Below are positions 8,965-18,042 of a DNA stretch of 64,000 nucleotides, in pieces. The position numbers and the translations under genes were made by a program. The stretch's first letter is position 1, and each line of letters begins with the position of its first letter. This DNA is from Lachnospiraceae bacterium (GTDB taxonomy: Bacteria; Bacillota; Clostridia; Lachnospirales; Lachnospiraceae), in assembly GCA_021153185.1 (NCBI GenBank), contig JAGKTY010000005.1, positions 1-64,000 of the forward strand, given 5' to 3'. Under the pieces are notes generated by a model. It saw nothing but the letters and a program-made list of their open reading frames with translations, ran no database searches and was not told the origin of the DNA.

Positions 8965-9789
8965 ATGGGACGTTTTTTATCATTGCCAAAGGAGCTCTGG
9001 GACAACAGAGCTCTCATTTTTAAATTGTCAAAAAATGATTTCAAAACAAAATATGCCGGTTCCTATCTTGGAATCATATGGGCGTTTATCCAGCCGGTTG
9101 TCACGATCGTATTATACTGGATTGTATTTGAAAAAGGTCTCAATGCCAGTTCGGGCGTTCTTGGAAAAAGAGGAGGAGAAGTGCCGTTTGTGATTTGGCT
9201 CTCCTGCGGACTGATTCCGTGGTTCTTTTTCAGTGAGGCGTTAAACAATGCAACAGGTGCGATGATGGAATACAGCTATCTGGTCAAAAAGGTGGTCTTC
9301 AAAATCAGTGTGCTTCCAATCATAAAAATTATTTCTGCATTGTTTGTGCACATTTTTTTTGTGGCATTTCTGCTTGTGGTCTGTTCCGTTTACGGATATT
9401 ATCCAACCGGGTACACGTTACAGGTGATTTATTATTCTGTCTGTATGTTTGTGTTTGTGCTGGCGCTGAGCTATATGACATGCGCGGTTGTCATTTTCTT
9501 TCGCGATTTGAGCCAAATCATTGCCATATTACTGCAGATTGGTATGTGGGTGACACCGATTATGTGGCCTGTGAGCAAATTGGAAAACCATGCTGCATTG
9601 CAGTTCATTTTTAAATGTAATCCAATGTATTATGTGATTGAAGGCTATCGTGGCGCCATCCTGTATGGAAAAGGTTTTTGGGACGAACCATATCAGACCC
9701 TTTATTTCTGGGTGTTAACAGCGATTGTGTTTGTGCTTGGGGCAGTTGTGTTTAAGCGCTTAAAACCACATTTTGCAGACGTATTATAA
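8965..9789 (+). CDS. wzm: ABC-2 type polysaccharide exporter, permease subunit (Wzm/TagG-like)
   Basis: A 274-residue integral membrane protein with six predicted transmembrane segments and a typical start (FKLSKNDFKTKYAGSYLG-IIWAF, with W before the first membrane segment). The FFRDLSQI segment and the VTPIMWP motif near residue 195 are characteristic of O-antigen, capsule and teichoic acid exporters. It directly precedes its ATPase. Its job would be export of the finished lipid-linked glycan. Confidence 0.92.
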   Translation: MGRFLSLPKELWDNRALIFKLSKNDFKTKYAGSYLGIIWAFIQPVVTIVLYWIVFEKGLNASSGVLGKRGGEVPFVIWLSCGLIPWFFFSEALNNATGAMMEYSYLVKKVVFKISVLPIIKIISALFVHIFFVAFLLVVCSVYGYYPTGYTLQVIYYSVCMFVFVLALSYMTCAVVIFFRDLSQIIAILLQIGMWVTPIMWPVSKLENHAALQFIFKCNPMYYVIEGYRGAILYGKGFWDEPYQTLYFWVLTAIVFVLGAVVFKRLKPHFADVL

Positions 9790-9810
9790 TTACAATTGAG
9801 AGGATTCGAC

Positions 9811-11166
9811 ATGGAAGAACTGGCAATCCGGATAGAACATGTAAGTAAAATATACAAATTATATGACAAACCGTCAGACCGCCTCAAAGAGGCACTTGGA
9901 CTCGGCAAAAAGGTGCAGTCCAAGGAGCATTATGCGTTAAACGATGTGTCGTTTGATGTGAAAAAAGGTGAGACGGTCGGTATTATCGGAACAAATGGCT
10001 CCGGTAAATCTACAATTCTCAAAATTATTACCGGTGTTTTGAACCAGACTTCCGGTGATGTCAAAATTGATGGCCGCATTTCGGCACTGCTTGAGCTTGG
10101 TGCCGGCTTTAACATGGAATACAACGGCATCGAAAATGTCTATTTAAATGGTACAATGATTGGTTTTAGCAAGGAAGAAATTGATGCCAAATTAGACGAT
10201 ATTCTTGCCTTTGCGGATATTGGAGACTACGTGTATCAGCCTGTTAAAACGTATTCAAGCGGTATGTTTGTCAGACTTGCCTTTGCGGTAGCCATCAATA
10301 TCGATCCGGAAATCTTGATCGTAGATGAAGCACTATCTGTCGGAGATGTGTTCTTTCAGGCAAAGTGCTATAAAAAGTTCGAAGAATTCAAAAAGCAAGG
10401 CAAAACGATCTTGTTTGTTTCGCACGATTTGGGCAGTATCAGTAAATATTGCGACCGCGTCATTTTGCTCAACCAGGGCGTGAAGCTCAAAGAAGGATCC
10501 CCGCGTGAGATGGTGGATTTGTTCAAGAAGGTACTTGTCAATCAAGTCGATGCATCAGATTTGATGGATGCACAGCAAAGTGAGCAGGAGGGTAAAGCGC
10601 AGGAGGCTTCGAACGCACAGAATGATGAGGCAGGTAAGCCAAAAGAAGAGAACGTGTCGCAGCATCCGCAAACAGCAGGTGACGGCACATGGATGAGTCA
10701 GCTGACGCTGAATCCGCAGATACAGGAATACGGCGAAAAAATAGCCGTATTATCGGATTTTGCCATTTTGGATAAGCATGGAAACATCACCAATCTGGTT
10801 GAAAAGGGCGAGCAGTTTCAAATTCGAATCAAGGTTGAAATCAAAGAGCCGGTTGAAGACCCGATTGTGGCATTTACCATCAAAAATCTTCAGGGAACGG
10901 ATATTACCGGAACCAATACGATGTATGAACGTGCTGATCTGGGGGTGTTAAAGCCGGGAGATACGCGCATTGTAACATTTACCCAGAAGGCGGATTTACA
11001 GGGCGGGGAATACTTGATTTCGCTTGGATGCACAGGATATGTAGCCGGAGCGTTTCATGTCTTTCACAGATTGTATGATGTGTGTAACATGACTGTTGTA
11101 TCAGACAAGAATACGGTTGGCTTTTATGATATGAATTCTGAAGTTGTAGTCGAATGTGTCAAATAG
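9811..11166 (+). CDS. wzt: ABC exporter ATPase with Wzt-type C-terminal carbohydrate-binding extension
   Basis: Residues 1-240 are an ABC ATPase: Walker A GTNGSGKST (~60-68), signature SSGM (~149), Walker B ILIVDEA (~168) and the His switch VSHD. A charged Gln/Glu/Ala-rich linker (~245-290) leads to a beta-rich domain of ~155 residues like the Wzt C-terminal domain, which in Gram-negative O9a/O8 systems binds the modified non-reducing end of the chain. ATG 9811 is chosen because GAGAGG lies 7 bases upstream; an in-frame TTG at 9796 would swallow that site. The downstream methyltransferase and kinase-like genes fit a cap-recognition model. Confidence 0.92.
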   Translation: MEELAIRIEHVSKIYKLYDKPSDRLKEALGLGKKVQSKEHYALNDVSFDVKKGETVGIIGTNGSGKSTILKIITGVLNQTSGDVKIDGRISALLELGAGFNMEYNGIENVYLNGTMIGFSKEEIDAKLDDILAFADIGDYVYQPVKTYSSGMFVRLAFAVAINIDPEILIVDEALSVGDVFFQAKCYKKFEEFKKQGKTILFVSHDLGSISKYCDRVILLNQGVKLKEGSPREMVDLFKKVLVNQVDASDLMDAQQSEQEGKAQEASNAQNDEAGKPKEENVSQHPQTAGDGTWMSQLTLNPQIQEYGEKIAVLSDFAILDKHGNITNLVEKGEQFQIRIKVEIKEPVEDPIVAFTIKNLQGTDITGTNTMYERADLGVLKPGDTRIVTFTQKADLQGGEYLISLGCTGYVAGAFHVFHRLYDVCNMTVVSDKNTVGFYDMNSEVVVECVK

Positions 11167-11176
11167 GGAGTAACGC

Positions 11177-12097
11177 ATGGAAGAAATGGTTGGAAAGATT
11201 AAGCTTGAGCTTGATCAATATTGTGGCGAGGATTTATACTCGGATGGCGAAATAGAGCAGACCCTTTTAGACCTTGCAAAAACACATACGGAAGAAGAAC
11301 TAAACAGTGTGATTGCGCAGAAGTACAGCTGGCCTGTCTTGTATCATTTTTCACATATCCGGAGCAATATTGTGGCGTGGCTTCCGATTGACAAATCCAT
11401 GGAAGTGCTTGAAATCGGTTCCGGCTGTGGTGCAATCACAGGAAAGCTTGCCGAGATGAGCCGTCATGTTGACTGTATTGAGCTTTCAAAACAAAGGAGC
11501 TTGATTAACGCAAACCGGAATCGGGCACATGACAATATCACAATCAAAGTTGGTAATTTTACAGATGTGGAAAAGACGCTGACAAAACAATATGATGTCA
11601 TCACACTCATTGGTGTATTTGAGTATGCGGAATGCTATGTAAATATAGAGCAGCCGTATACTGCTTTTTTGGAGATTATCAAAAAGCATTTAAAGAAGGG
11701 CGGACAGATTGTCATTGCCATCGAGAACCGTTTGGGAATGAAATACCTTTCGGGATGCATGGAGGATCATACGAGCCTCATTGGAGAAGGGTTAAAGCAT
11801 TATCCGGTCAGCAGTGGTGTCAAGACGTTTGATAAATCGGAACTGTGTGCCATCTTAAATAGTGCGGGACTTTCAAACCATACGTTTTATTATCCGTATC
11901 CTGACTACAAGCTGCCTATGCAGATTTATTCAGACGATTATCTGCCAAAGGTTGGAGAACTGTCTCAGAATTATAATAATCTCGATCAAGAGAGAGTGGA
12001 AGTGTTTCTGGAGAGGGATGGATTCGATTTTGCAATAGCGCATAATCTGTTTCCGGAGGTTTCCAATTCTTTTTTGGTTGTCGCTTTAGGAGAATAA
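11177..12097 (+). CDS. Class I SAM-dependent methyltransferase of the glycan locus
   Basis: A 306-residue soluble methyltransferase. The SAM-binding glycine loop is VLEIGSGCGAITGKL (~77-91), followed by the acidic end of strand 2 (CIEL) and a motif IV-like DVITLIGVFEY. It begins 10 bases after the exporter ATPase, with GGGAG upstream, and ends one base before the next gene, implying tight translational coupling. Position and partner suggest it methylates the terminal sugar (or a terminal phosphate) of the glycan, as WbdD or WsaE do in other ABC-exported glycans. The substrate is inferred only. Confidence 0.88.
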   Translation: MEEMVGKIKLELDQYCGEDLYSDGEIEQTLLDLAKTHTEEELNSVIAQKYSWPVLYHFSHIRSNIVAWLPIDKSMEVLEIGSGCGAITGKLAEMSRHVDCIELSKQRSLINANRNRAHDNITIKVGNFTDVEKTLTKQYDVITLIGVFEYAECYVNIEQPYTAFLEIIKKHLKKGGQIVIAIENRLGMKYLSGCMEDHTSLIGEGLKHYPVSSGVKTFDKSELCAILNSAGLSNHTFYYPYPDYKLPMQIYSDDYLPKVGELSQNYNNLDQERVEVFLERDGFDFAIAHNLFPEVSNSFLVVALGE

Positions 12098-12098
12098 C

Positions 12099-15000
12099 AT
12101 GTTAAAGGTTATCTATTCCAAATTTTCAAATGATAGAAATCCGGCGTATGCTATACGAACCAATATTCTGATGGATGAAGCCGGCCGGAAATACGTTCAA
12201 AAGGTGCCGATGTCAGAGCGCAGCGCAGTGCATATTGAACAGATGTATCAAAATGAGCAGCTGCTGAAAAGGGCTTACGAGGGGACGATTCTTTGCCCGA
12301 ATGAAACATTGCAAATAGAAGGACAAACCGTCTTTGCATATGTGCAGGGAAACAGTCTTTCGGACGAATTGGATTTGTGTCTGGAAGCCGGTGAAACGGA
12401 GCGCTTTTATCAGTTGTTTGAGCAGTATGCACAGCTTGTCAAGGAAGTGTCGGGCAAGGCATGCAATATTGATTTGATTCCCGATAACATTTTGGTGCAG
12501 GATGGTGTATGGCATGTCATTGATTATGAATGGGTACTCAAGGATGCCGTGCCAAGCGACTTTATCCTATATCGTGGTATTCATTATTATGTGGGAGATC
12601 CTTTGGATGTACGAAAAGGTCTGAAAGGGTCTGATTTGTATACGCATTTTGGGATGCGTGACGATGAAATTGCAGCGTTTAAAGAGCGTGAAGAGGCGTT
12701 TCAGAAGTCGCTTGACGGCGATTATACAAAGCTTTCCACCATGAAATATGAGTATAATATGCCAATCATAGATTTGAACCAATTGATGAAGCGCGTTGTC
12801 GAAAAAAGACAAGAGCAAGAGGTTTTTGTCACGGTATCTTATGAAGACGGAACGCAGCAGAAACAAGCATGTAAACTTCAGCAGAAAGATTTGGACGAAT
12901 TGACATTTTCCGTACCTGTCAAAATGCATGCAAGAACGGTTGCGATTTCGTTCCCGTATGACATATGCTTTGTTTATGTCAGGAGCTTGGTGAAATTTGC
13001 AAGCGAGCAGATTTCGCTTAATTTTATAACCGATGGTATTGGGTATGATGGAAATATCGTGAAATTAAAAAAAGAACAATCGATAGAAATTCTTCTTTCA
13101 GACGGAATGCCGGGAACCGTGTCAGTTCATTTGTCCTGCTATATGACGGAGAAAATGCTGCAGGCTGCTCTTTTGCAGGAAGAGCATAACAAAAAAATGC
13201 AGGCAGAGGCACTTGCCCTGGCAAACGCACAATTGACAAAACAACAGAGTGAAAAAGAGCAGATGCTGTCGGTTGTTGGGTTTCGGCAGGAGCAGATTCG
13301 CCAGATGCAGGAAACGCCGGTTGTTCACTATTTTGGAAGGGTGTTAAATAAGCTTCGCGGGTATGACCCGGTTGCTGCACTTAGACCGCTTTTGACGCAG
13401 GAACAAAGCGGTTTGCAATTTTGTATTGACGAAGTGGGATATCATGTGTACTCCTTATATATTCGCGGATGGGTGTTCCATCAGCAGGGGCTGCCTGTCA
13501 GTCTCGTGATTCGTGATGAGAAGGGAAAATTTCTTGATTGCGAAATAAGGAAAAATGAACGGGAGGATGTTGCTGACGTATTTCGAATACAAACAAGCGA
13601 TGTATGCGGTTTTTCGATTTACGTGCCAAGGGAGCAGCTTCGTACCGAAAAAGTGTATTTGGAGATGGAGACGATTGGTGGATACATTTCCAAAGAAATC
13701 ATGGCATACGGGGATAAGAAGTCAGCAGGTGACTGGGAAAGCCGGCTTGAGCATGTGTTTGAGTATGATGAGTGGGCAAAGCGCAATTTGCCGACGCAAA
13801 GGGAGCTCAAACGGCAAAGACGTGCGAAGTTTGCATACAGGCCGCTGATCAGTGTGGTTGTGCCGCTTTTTAATACGCCGCTTGATTATCTTGAGACACT
13901 GATTCGTTCGGTGCTTGATCAGACGTATTCCAATATGCAGCTTTGCCTTGCAGACGGAAGCACAAATGATATCGTACAGAACTATATTGCACAGCATTAT
14001 GGTAATGATTCCAGAGTAAAATACAAAAGATTGACGGAAAACAAAGGGATTTCGGGAAATACAATCGAGGCGCTTTCCCTGGCAGATGGTGATTTTATTA
14101 TGCTCAGCGATCATGATGATGAGGTCATGTTAAACGCCTGCTATGAGATGGTAAAGGCACTCAATGAGGATCCGGAAATCGACGCAGTTTATACGGATGA
14201 AGACAAAATGACAATGGACGGAATGTATTATTTCGATCCACATTTTAAACCGGATTTTAATCTGGAATTCTTGCGCAGCAACAATTATATTTGTCATATA
14301 TTCCTTGTGCGTAAAAGCATTGTAGACAGCCTTGGTGAGCCGTTCCGAACCAAATATGACGGTGCGCAGGATTTTGATTTTATTTTGCGCTGTTGCGAAA
14401 AAGCACGCAAGGTATATCATGTACCGAAAATTGTTTATCATTGGAGAAGCCATCCGCTTTCCACGGCAGGCAATCCGGAAAGTAAGGATTATGCGTACGA
14501 GGCGGGAAGAGCGTCTGTGGAAGCAAGCTACGAGCGCCTTAATATTCCCGCAACTGTCACAAGAACGCAGTATTTCGGAAGATATCGCACACAGTTTCAT
14601 ATTGTCGGCAAGCCACTTGTGTCGGTTGTAATTGATGCAAAGGACTGTAAGGATGCAGCGCGCCTTGAAAGCTGTGTCAAATCGGTCTTTGAGATGAATG
14701 CTTATAAAACGGTTGAGGTACTTGTTGTCGGCAGTGAAAAGCATCTGCCGCAAGAGAATGTCAATGAACTATTGAAACAATTTACGCTTGTCAGGCTTGT
14801 GCCGTTGCCAAAAGAGGGCGGCGTTTATGATGCATATCAGGCCGGTGCAAACGCAGCTGAGGGTGCATATATTGTGATGATGAACAGCGATGTCAGCCCG
14901 AAGGATGAACACTGGATAGAGGAGATGCTCAGCTATTGCCAGCAAAAGGATGTCGGAATCTGCGGTGGTATGATTGTGGATGCGCAGGATAAAGTCTACA

Positions 15001-15413
15001 GCGGCGGTATGGTTGTCGGCATGAACGGAAGCATCGGACATTTGTTCACAGGACTTGACAGCGACGAATTTTCGTTTGCAGGATGGCTGAATTCGACGAG
15101 AGATGTCAGCGCGTTGTCAGCTCTTTGCTTTATGGTTGATAAGGCTGCATTTGAGTCAGCAGAAGGATTTGACCGGAATATGGGAAGGCTTGGCGTGGCG
15201 GATTTGTGTTTGAAAATGATACAACGTGGTGCCCGCGCTATTTATGATACGTATGCAAAAGTAAGATATGACGGAACAAGTCAGGAAACGTATGAGAACG
15301 CTGAAGTCGAATTGTTTCAAAAGCGCTGGCAGGGATATTTTAAAAAGGGCGATCCAAACTACAACAGGAACCTGACGCTTGAAAACGGACTATGCAAGCC
15401 TAGAGAGGTTTAA
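12099..15413 (+). CDS. Kinase-like / coiled-coil / double GT2 glycosyltransferase
   Basis: An 1104-residue multidomain protein. Residues ~1-240 look kinase-like: candidate ATP lysine K34, a Glu in the following helix, catalytic-loop-like D125xxxxN130 and D142 in IDYEW (DFG position). Residues ~350-404 are a Gln/Glu/Lys-rich coiled coil. Residues ~435-550 are a beta-rich domain with GWVF and VCGFSIYV. Residues ~582-835 are a complete GT2 domain (VVPLFNT, LADGS, SDHDDE, YTDEDK, DFDFILR). Residues ~838-1090 are a second, diverged GT2-like domain. Methyltransferase, kinase and coiled coil in a row recall the WbdD chain terminator, here combined with chain-building transferases as in WsaE. No membrane segment is seen. 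Confidence 0.85.
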   Translation: MLKVIYSKFSNDRNPAYAIRTNILMDEAGRKYVQKVPMSERSAVHIEQMYQNEQLLKRAYEGTILCPNETLQIEGQTVFAYVQGNSLSDELDLCLEAGETERFYQLFEQYAQLVKEVSGKACNIDLIPDNILVQDGVWHVIDYEWVLKDAVPSDFILYRGIHYYVGDPLDVRKGLKGSDLYTHFGMRDDEIAAFKEREEAFQKSLDGDYTKLSTMKYEYNMPIIDLNQLMKRVVEKRQEQEVFVTVSYEDGTQQKQACKLQQKDLDELTFSVPVKMHARTVAISFPYDICFVYVRSLVKFASEQISLNFITDGIGYDGNIVKLKKEQSIEILLSDGMPGTVSVHLSCYMTEKMLQAALLQEEHNKKMQAEALALANAQLTKQQSEKEQMLSVVGFRQEQIRQMQETPVVHYFGRVLNKLRGYDPVAALRPLLTQEQSGLQFCIDEVGYHVYSLYIRGWVFHQQGLPVSLVIRDEKGKFLDCEIRKNEREDVADVFRIQTSDVCGFSIYVPREQLRTEKVYLEMETIGGYISKEIMAYGDKKSAGDWESRLEHVFEYDEWAKRNLPTQRELKRQRRAKFAYRPLISVVVPLFNTPLDYLETLIRSVLDQTYSNMQLCLADGSTNDIVQNYIAQHYGNDSRVKYKRLTENKGISGNTIEALSLADGDFIMLSDHDDEVMLNACYEMVKALNEDPEIDAVYTDEDKMTMDGMYYFDPHFKPDFNLEFLRSNNYICHIFLVRKSIVDSLGEPFRTKYDGAQDFDFILRCCEKARKVYHVPKIVYHWRSHPLSTAGNPESKDYAYEAGRASVEASYERLNIPATVTRTQYFGRYRTQFHIVGKPLVSVVIDAKDCKDAARLESCVKSVFEMNAYKTVEVLVVGSEKHLPQENVNELLKQFTLVRLVPLPKEGGVYDAYQAGANAAEGAYIVMMNSDVSPKDEHWIEEMLSYCQQKDVGICGGMIVDAQDKVYSGGMVVGMNGSIGHLFTGLDSDEFSFAGWLNSTRDVSALSALCFMVDKAAFESAEGFDRNMGRLGVADLCLKMIQRGARAIYDTYAKVRYDGTSQETYENAEVELFQKRWQGYFKKGDPNYNRNLTLENGLCKPREV

Positions 15414-15441
15414 AGGATAGAAAGAAGAGGTAGTACTATCT

Positions 15442-17997
15442 ATGAAACAAAAATTGCAAATGCTTTGTGAAACTATAAAACAAAACAGAGCGTTAAAGGC
15501 CGGATGTGCCGCGGTGATGTTTGTGGTTGTGCTTGCTGTTATCTGGCTTATGCCAATGAACGCAAGGAATATCTCAGTAGTTCTAAGGAGTGAGACAATC
15601 ACAGATGAAACACCGGTTGATTGGACATTTCACAGAGAGGATGCATTTGAAAAAGTGTATTCCGGTATCGGATATTTTTGCGGCGGTGCGGTGAAGATTA
15701 AGCTGCATCCGGAATTTCAGCAATTTGACGCGTTTACGATTTCCGGCTGTGAGGATGCCGATGAAATTACGTCAATAGAGATTCTTGCCGGAAACTTCGA
15801 GGAAAAAGAGCATGTCATCACAACAATAGAAGGTGAAAAACTGTTTGATACCGATGGAGATGTCGCAACGCTGAAGGATACGTATAAACCGGCATGGTTT
15901 CAGGCGTACCATAAGGTAAATTACTTCAAATGGCAATTAAGCGGGATCTTATGTATTTTGTTTTTGACGTTTATGCTGTATCTGGGGTTAGAAAAACGAT
16001 TTACAAAATTTCAGCGGGTGTTTGCATGCCTTGTCATTATTGGCAGTGTGGCATTTTGTGTATATATGAATTACAACCATTCTCTACAAAAAACGTTAAA
16101 TGGTACAGAGGAAAAATCAGAGCTCTATTGCCTGACGGATGGGACGACAAAGGTGAGCCAGCAATTTACGGCGATTTCGAACCGCATGTCGAGTGTTGTG
16201 GCATTTTATAAGATTCAGGAAGATACGAAGTGCGGCATTGTCATGCAGCTTAGGGATCTGCAAACCGGCGAAATTGTCGGCAAGACGATATTCAATACGA
16301 GCGTTTTTACGTCCGGCGAAAGCACCTATGAGCTCATCTTAGATGAGCCGATTTCCAATATGGGAGGTTTGTATGAGTTTGAGACATATGCGATTGACCA
16401 GAGAACGCCGGGCAATTTGTATGTGGCCTCAAGCATTGGGGATTTAGAGGAACACGGTCAGCTGTATATCAACGGACAGCCGCAGGATAAGGACTTATAC
16501 TTTAGTGTCGCTTATGTCAGGGTAAATAATATGCTTTGGGGCAAAGCGGTCGTGCTTGTGCTTGGACTTTTTCTTGCATGCTTTATTCTTGCAATGCAGG
16601 TAGAAGATGAAAAATGCAAAAGAATAGTCATTTTGGCAGTATATGTGGTGATGCTTGGATTCGCACTTTTTAAGATGCTGTTTTATCTGCAGTATGTCGG
16701 ACATACGCCGGATGAATCAAAGCATATCGCATATGTAGCATATTTAGAAGAAGAGCAGGTTATCCTTCCAAAGCTGAAGGAGATGAAAGCAATATCGATT
16801 CCGTATAATGATGGGAAAACGATTGTGGCAGAGTTTAATGATGGTGTGAATTATCTGCGCCATCCACCGCTGTACTATCAGCTTTTGCGGCTTGCGAATG
16901 CAGTTTCTATTGAGAAAAACGGTACCTTCGTGATACAGGCAAGAAGGCTGCGCCTGTTCAGTATGAGCTTTGTTGTACTGGCAATTGCGCTTATGTTTTA
17001 TGTGGGCTATACGAGACTTGAGAAGAAACCTGTCATGCATCTGCTCTATAGTGCGATATGTGTGAGCGTGCCGATGCTGACGTACGGAGCGGTCGGCATA
17101 TCGAATGACTCGCTGACAATTTTGACAGTAACAATCTTTTTCCTGGCAATGCTGCGTATGGTAGAACACAAATGGAATGCATTGACATATTGGATGATTG
17201 CGCTCAGTATGTCGGCAACGCTTCTGACTAAGACAACGGCAGGACTTCTTGTTGCGATTGCAGGCGTCATTGTGCTGCTATATTATCTTGTCACGGAAAA
17301 ATGCTATAAAGAACTGTTAAAACCGGCTTTTCTCAGTACGATACCTGTATACGGGATAGCACTTGCCTACTTTATACTGTTGTTTATGGAGTTTGGAAAC
17401 TTCCAGCCTACGTTGTATCAGATTATGGATGAGGAAAGTGTACGTGCCTCTATTTTCTATACGGATTTTGCTGAGCGTACGTTTCGTACATTTGATGAAT
17501 ATGTCAATATCTTTTTCCAGAGATTTTTCCAGACGTGGACAGGAATCTCCAGTCATGTTTATTTGTCAAAATTCCCGGGCGTGGGTGTCGGTGTCCAGAC
17601 ATTGGGCCTTTTGAGTCTGTGGGTTCTGCCATTTGTATGTCTTTTTGCATTTGTACGCAGAAAGAATCCGTATACACTCGTGCATGTTTCTATGCTCACA
17701 GCGCTTGTGGCGACATTGGGCGCCCAGTTTGTGCATGCGTATCGTGGTTTTATGGGAAGAGGATATGAGGGAGGTTTCCAGAGCCGATATTATTTATGTG
17801 CCATGATTGTGTTTGCTTTTTCGTCCACGATTTGTGTGCAGAGCGCAGGCGCATATATTGACGAGAAAAAAACATACGGCAAATTTTTACAAAACGTATT
17901 GTTGTTTGGCATCGTTTGTTTCGTGGCGATGTTGTTTTATGAAGATTTTGTATTTTTCCTAACGAATTTTTCTGACTATCCATTCTTTTTTAACTGA
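15442..17997 (+). CDS. DUF2142-type polytopic membrane protein, probable GT-C-like glycosyltransferase
   Basis: An 851-residue protein with an N-terminal membrane segment, a large extracytoplasmic beta-rich region (~30-140 and ~200-360), and about ten further transmembrane segments. The loop after the second half begins with HTPDESKHIAYVAYL, matching the DUF2142 pattern of an acidic pair just outside the membrane, as in GT-C enzymes that use polyprenyl-phosphate sugars. The most likely role is adding a side-chain sugar outside the membrane with a lipid-linked donor such as that made by the 7406 or 31540 enzymes. Family placement is from motif memory. Confidence 0.75.
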   Translation: MKQKLQMLCETIKQNRALKAGCAAVMFVVVLAVIWLMPMNARNISVVLRSETITDETPVDWTFHREDAFEKVYSGIGYFCGGAVKIKLHPEFQQFDAFTISGCEDADEITSIEILAGNFEEKEHVITTIEGEKLFDTDGDVATLKDTYKPAWFQAYHKVNYFKWQLSGILCILFLTFMLYLGLEKRFTKFQRVFACLVIIGSVAFCVYMNYNHSLQKTLNGTEEKSELYCLTDGTTKVSQQFTAISNRMSSVVAFYKIQEDTKCGIVMQLRDLQTGEIVGKTIFNTSVFTSGESTYELILDEPISNMGGLYEFETYAIDQRTPGNLYVASSIGDLEEHGQLYINGQPQDKDLYFSVAYVRVNNMLWGKAVVLVLGLFLACFILAMQVEDEKCKRIVILAVYVVMLGFALFKMLFYLQYVGHTPDESKHIAYVAYLEEEQVILPKLKEMKAISIPYNDGKTIVAEFNDGVNYLRHPPLYYQLLRLANAVSIEKNGTFVIQARRLRLFSMSFVVLAIALMFYVGYTRLEKKPVMHLLYSAICVSVPMLTYGAVGISNDSLTILTVTIFFLAMLRMVEHKWNALTYWMIALSMSATLLTKTTAGLLVAIAGVIVLLYYLVTEKCYKELLKPAFLSTIPVYGIALAYFILLFMEFGNFQPTLYQIMDEESVRASIFYTDFAERTFRTFDEYVNIFFQRFFQTWTGISSHVYLSKFPGVGVGVQTLGLLSLWVLPFVCLFAFVRRKNPYTLVHVSMLTALVATLGAQFVHAYRGFMGRGYEGGFQSRYYLCAMIVFAFSSTICVQSAGAYIDEKKTYGKFLQNVLLFGIVCFVAMLFYEDFVFFLTNFSDYPFFFN

Positions 17998-18042
17998 GGA
18001 TGAATCTCAGCAATCAAGCCATGGAAAAAGAGGAGTAACGAA

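Noticed and set aside
9796..9810. Alternative TTG start for the exporter ATPase
   Set aside because: It would include the GAGAGG ribosome-binding site in the coding region; ATG 9811 is correctly spaced from it.
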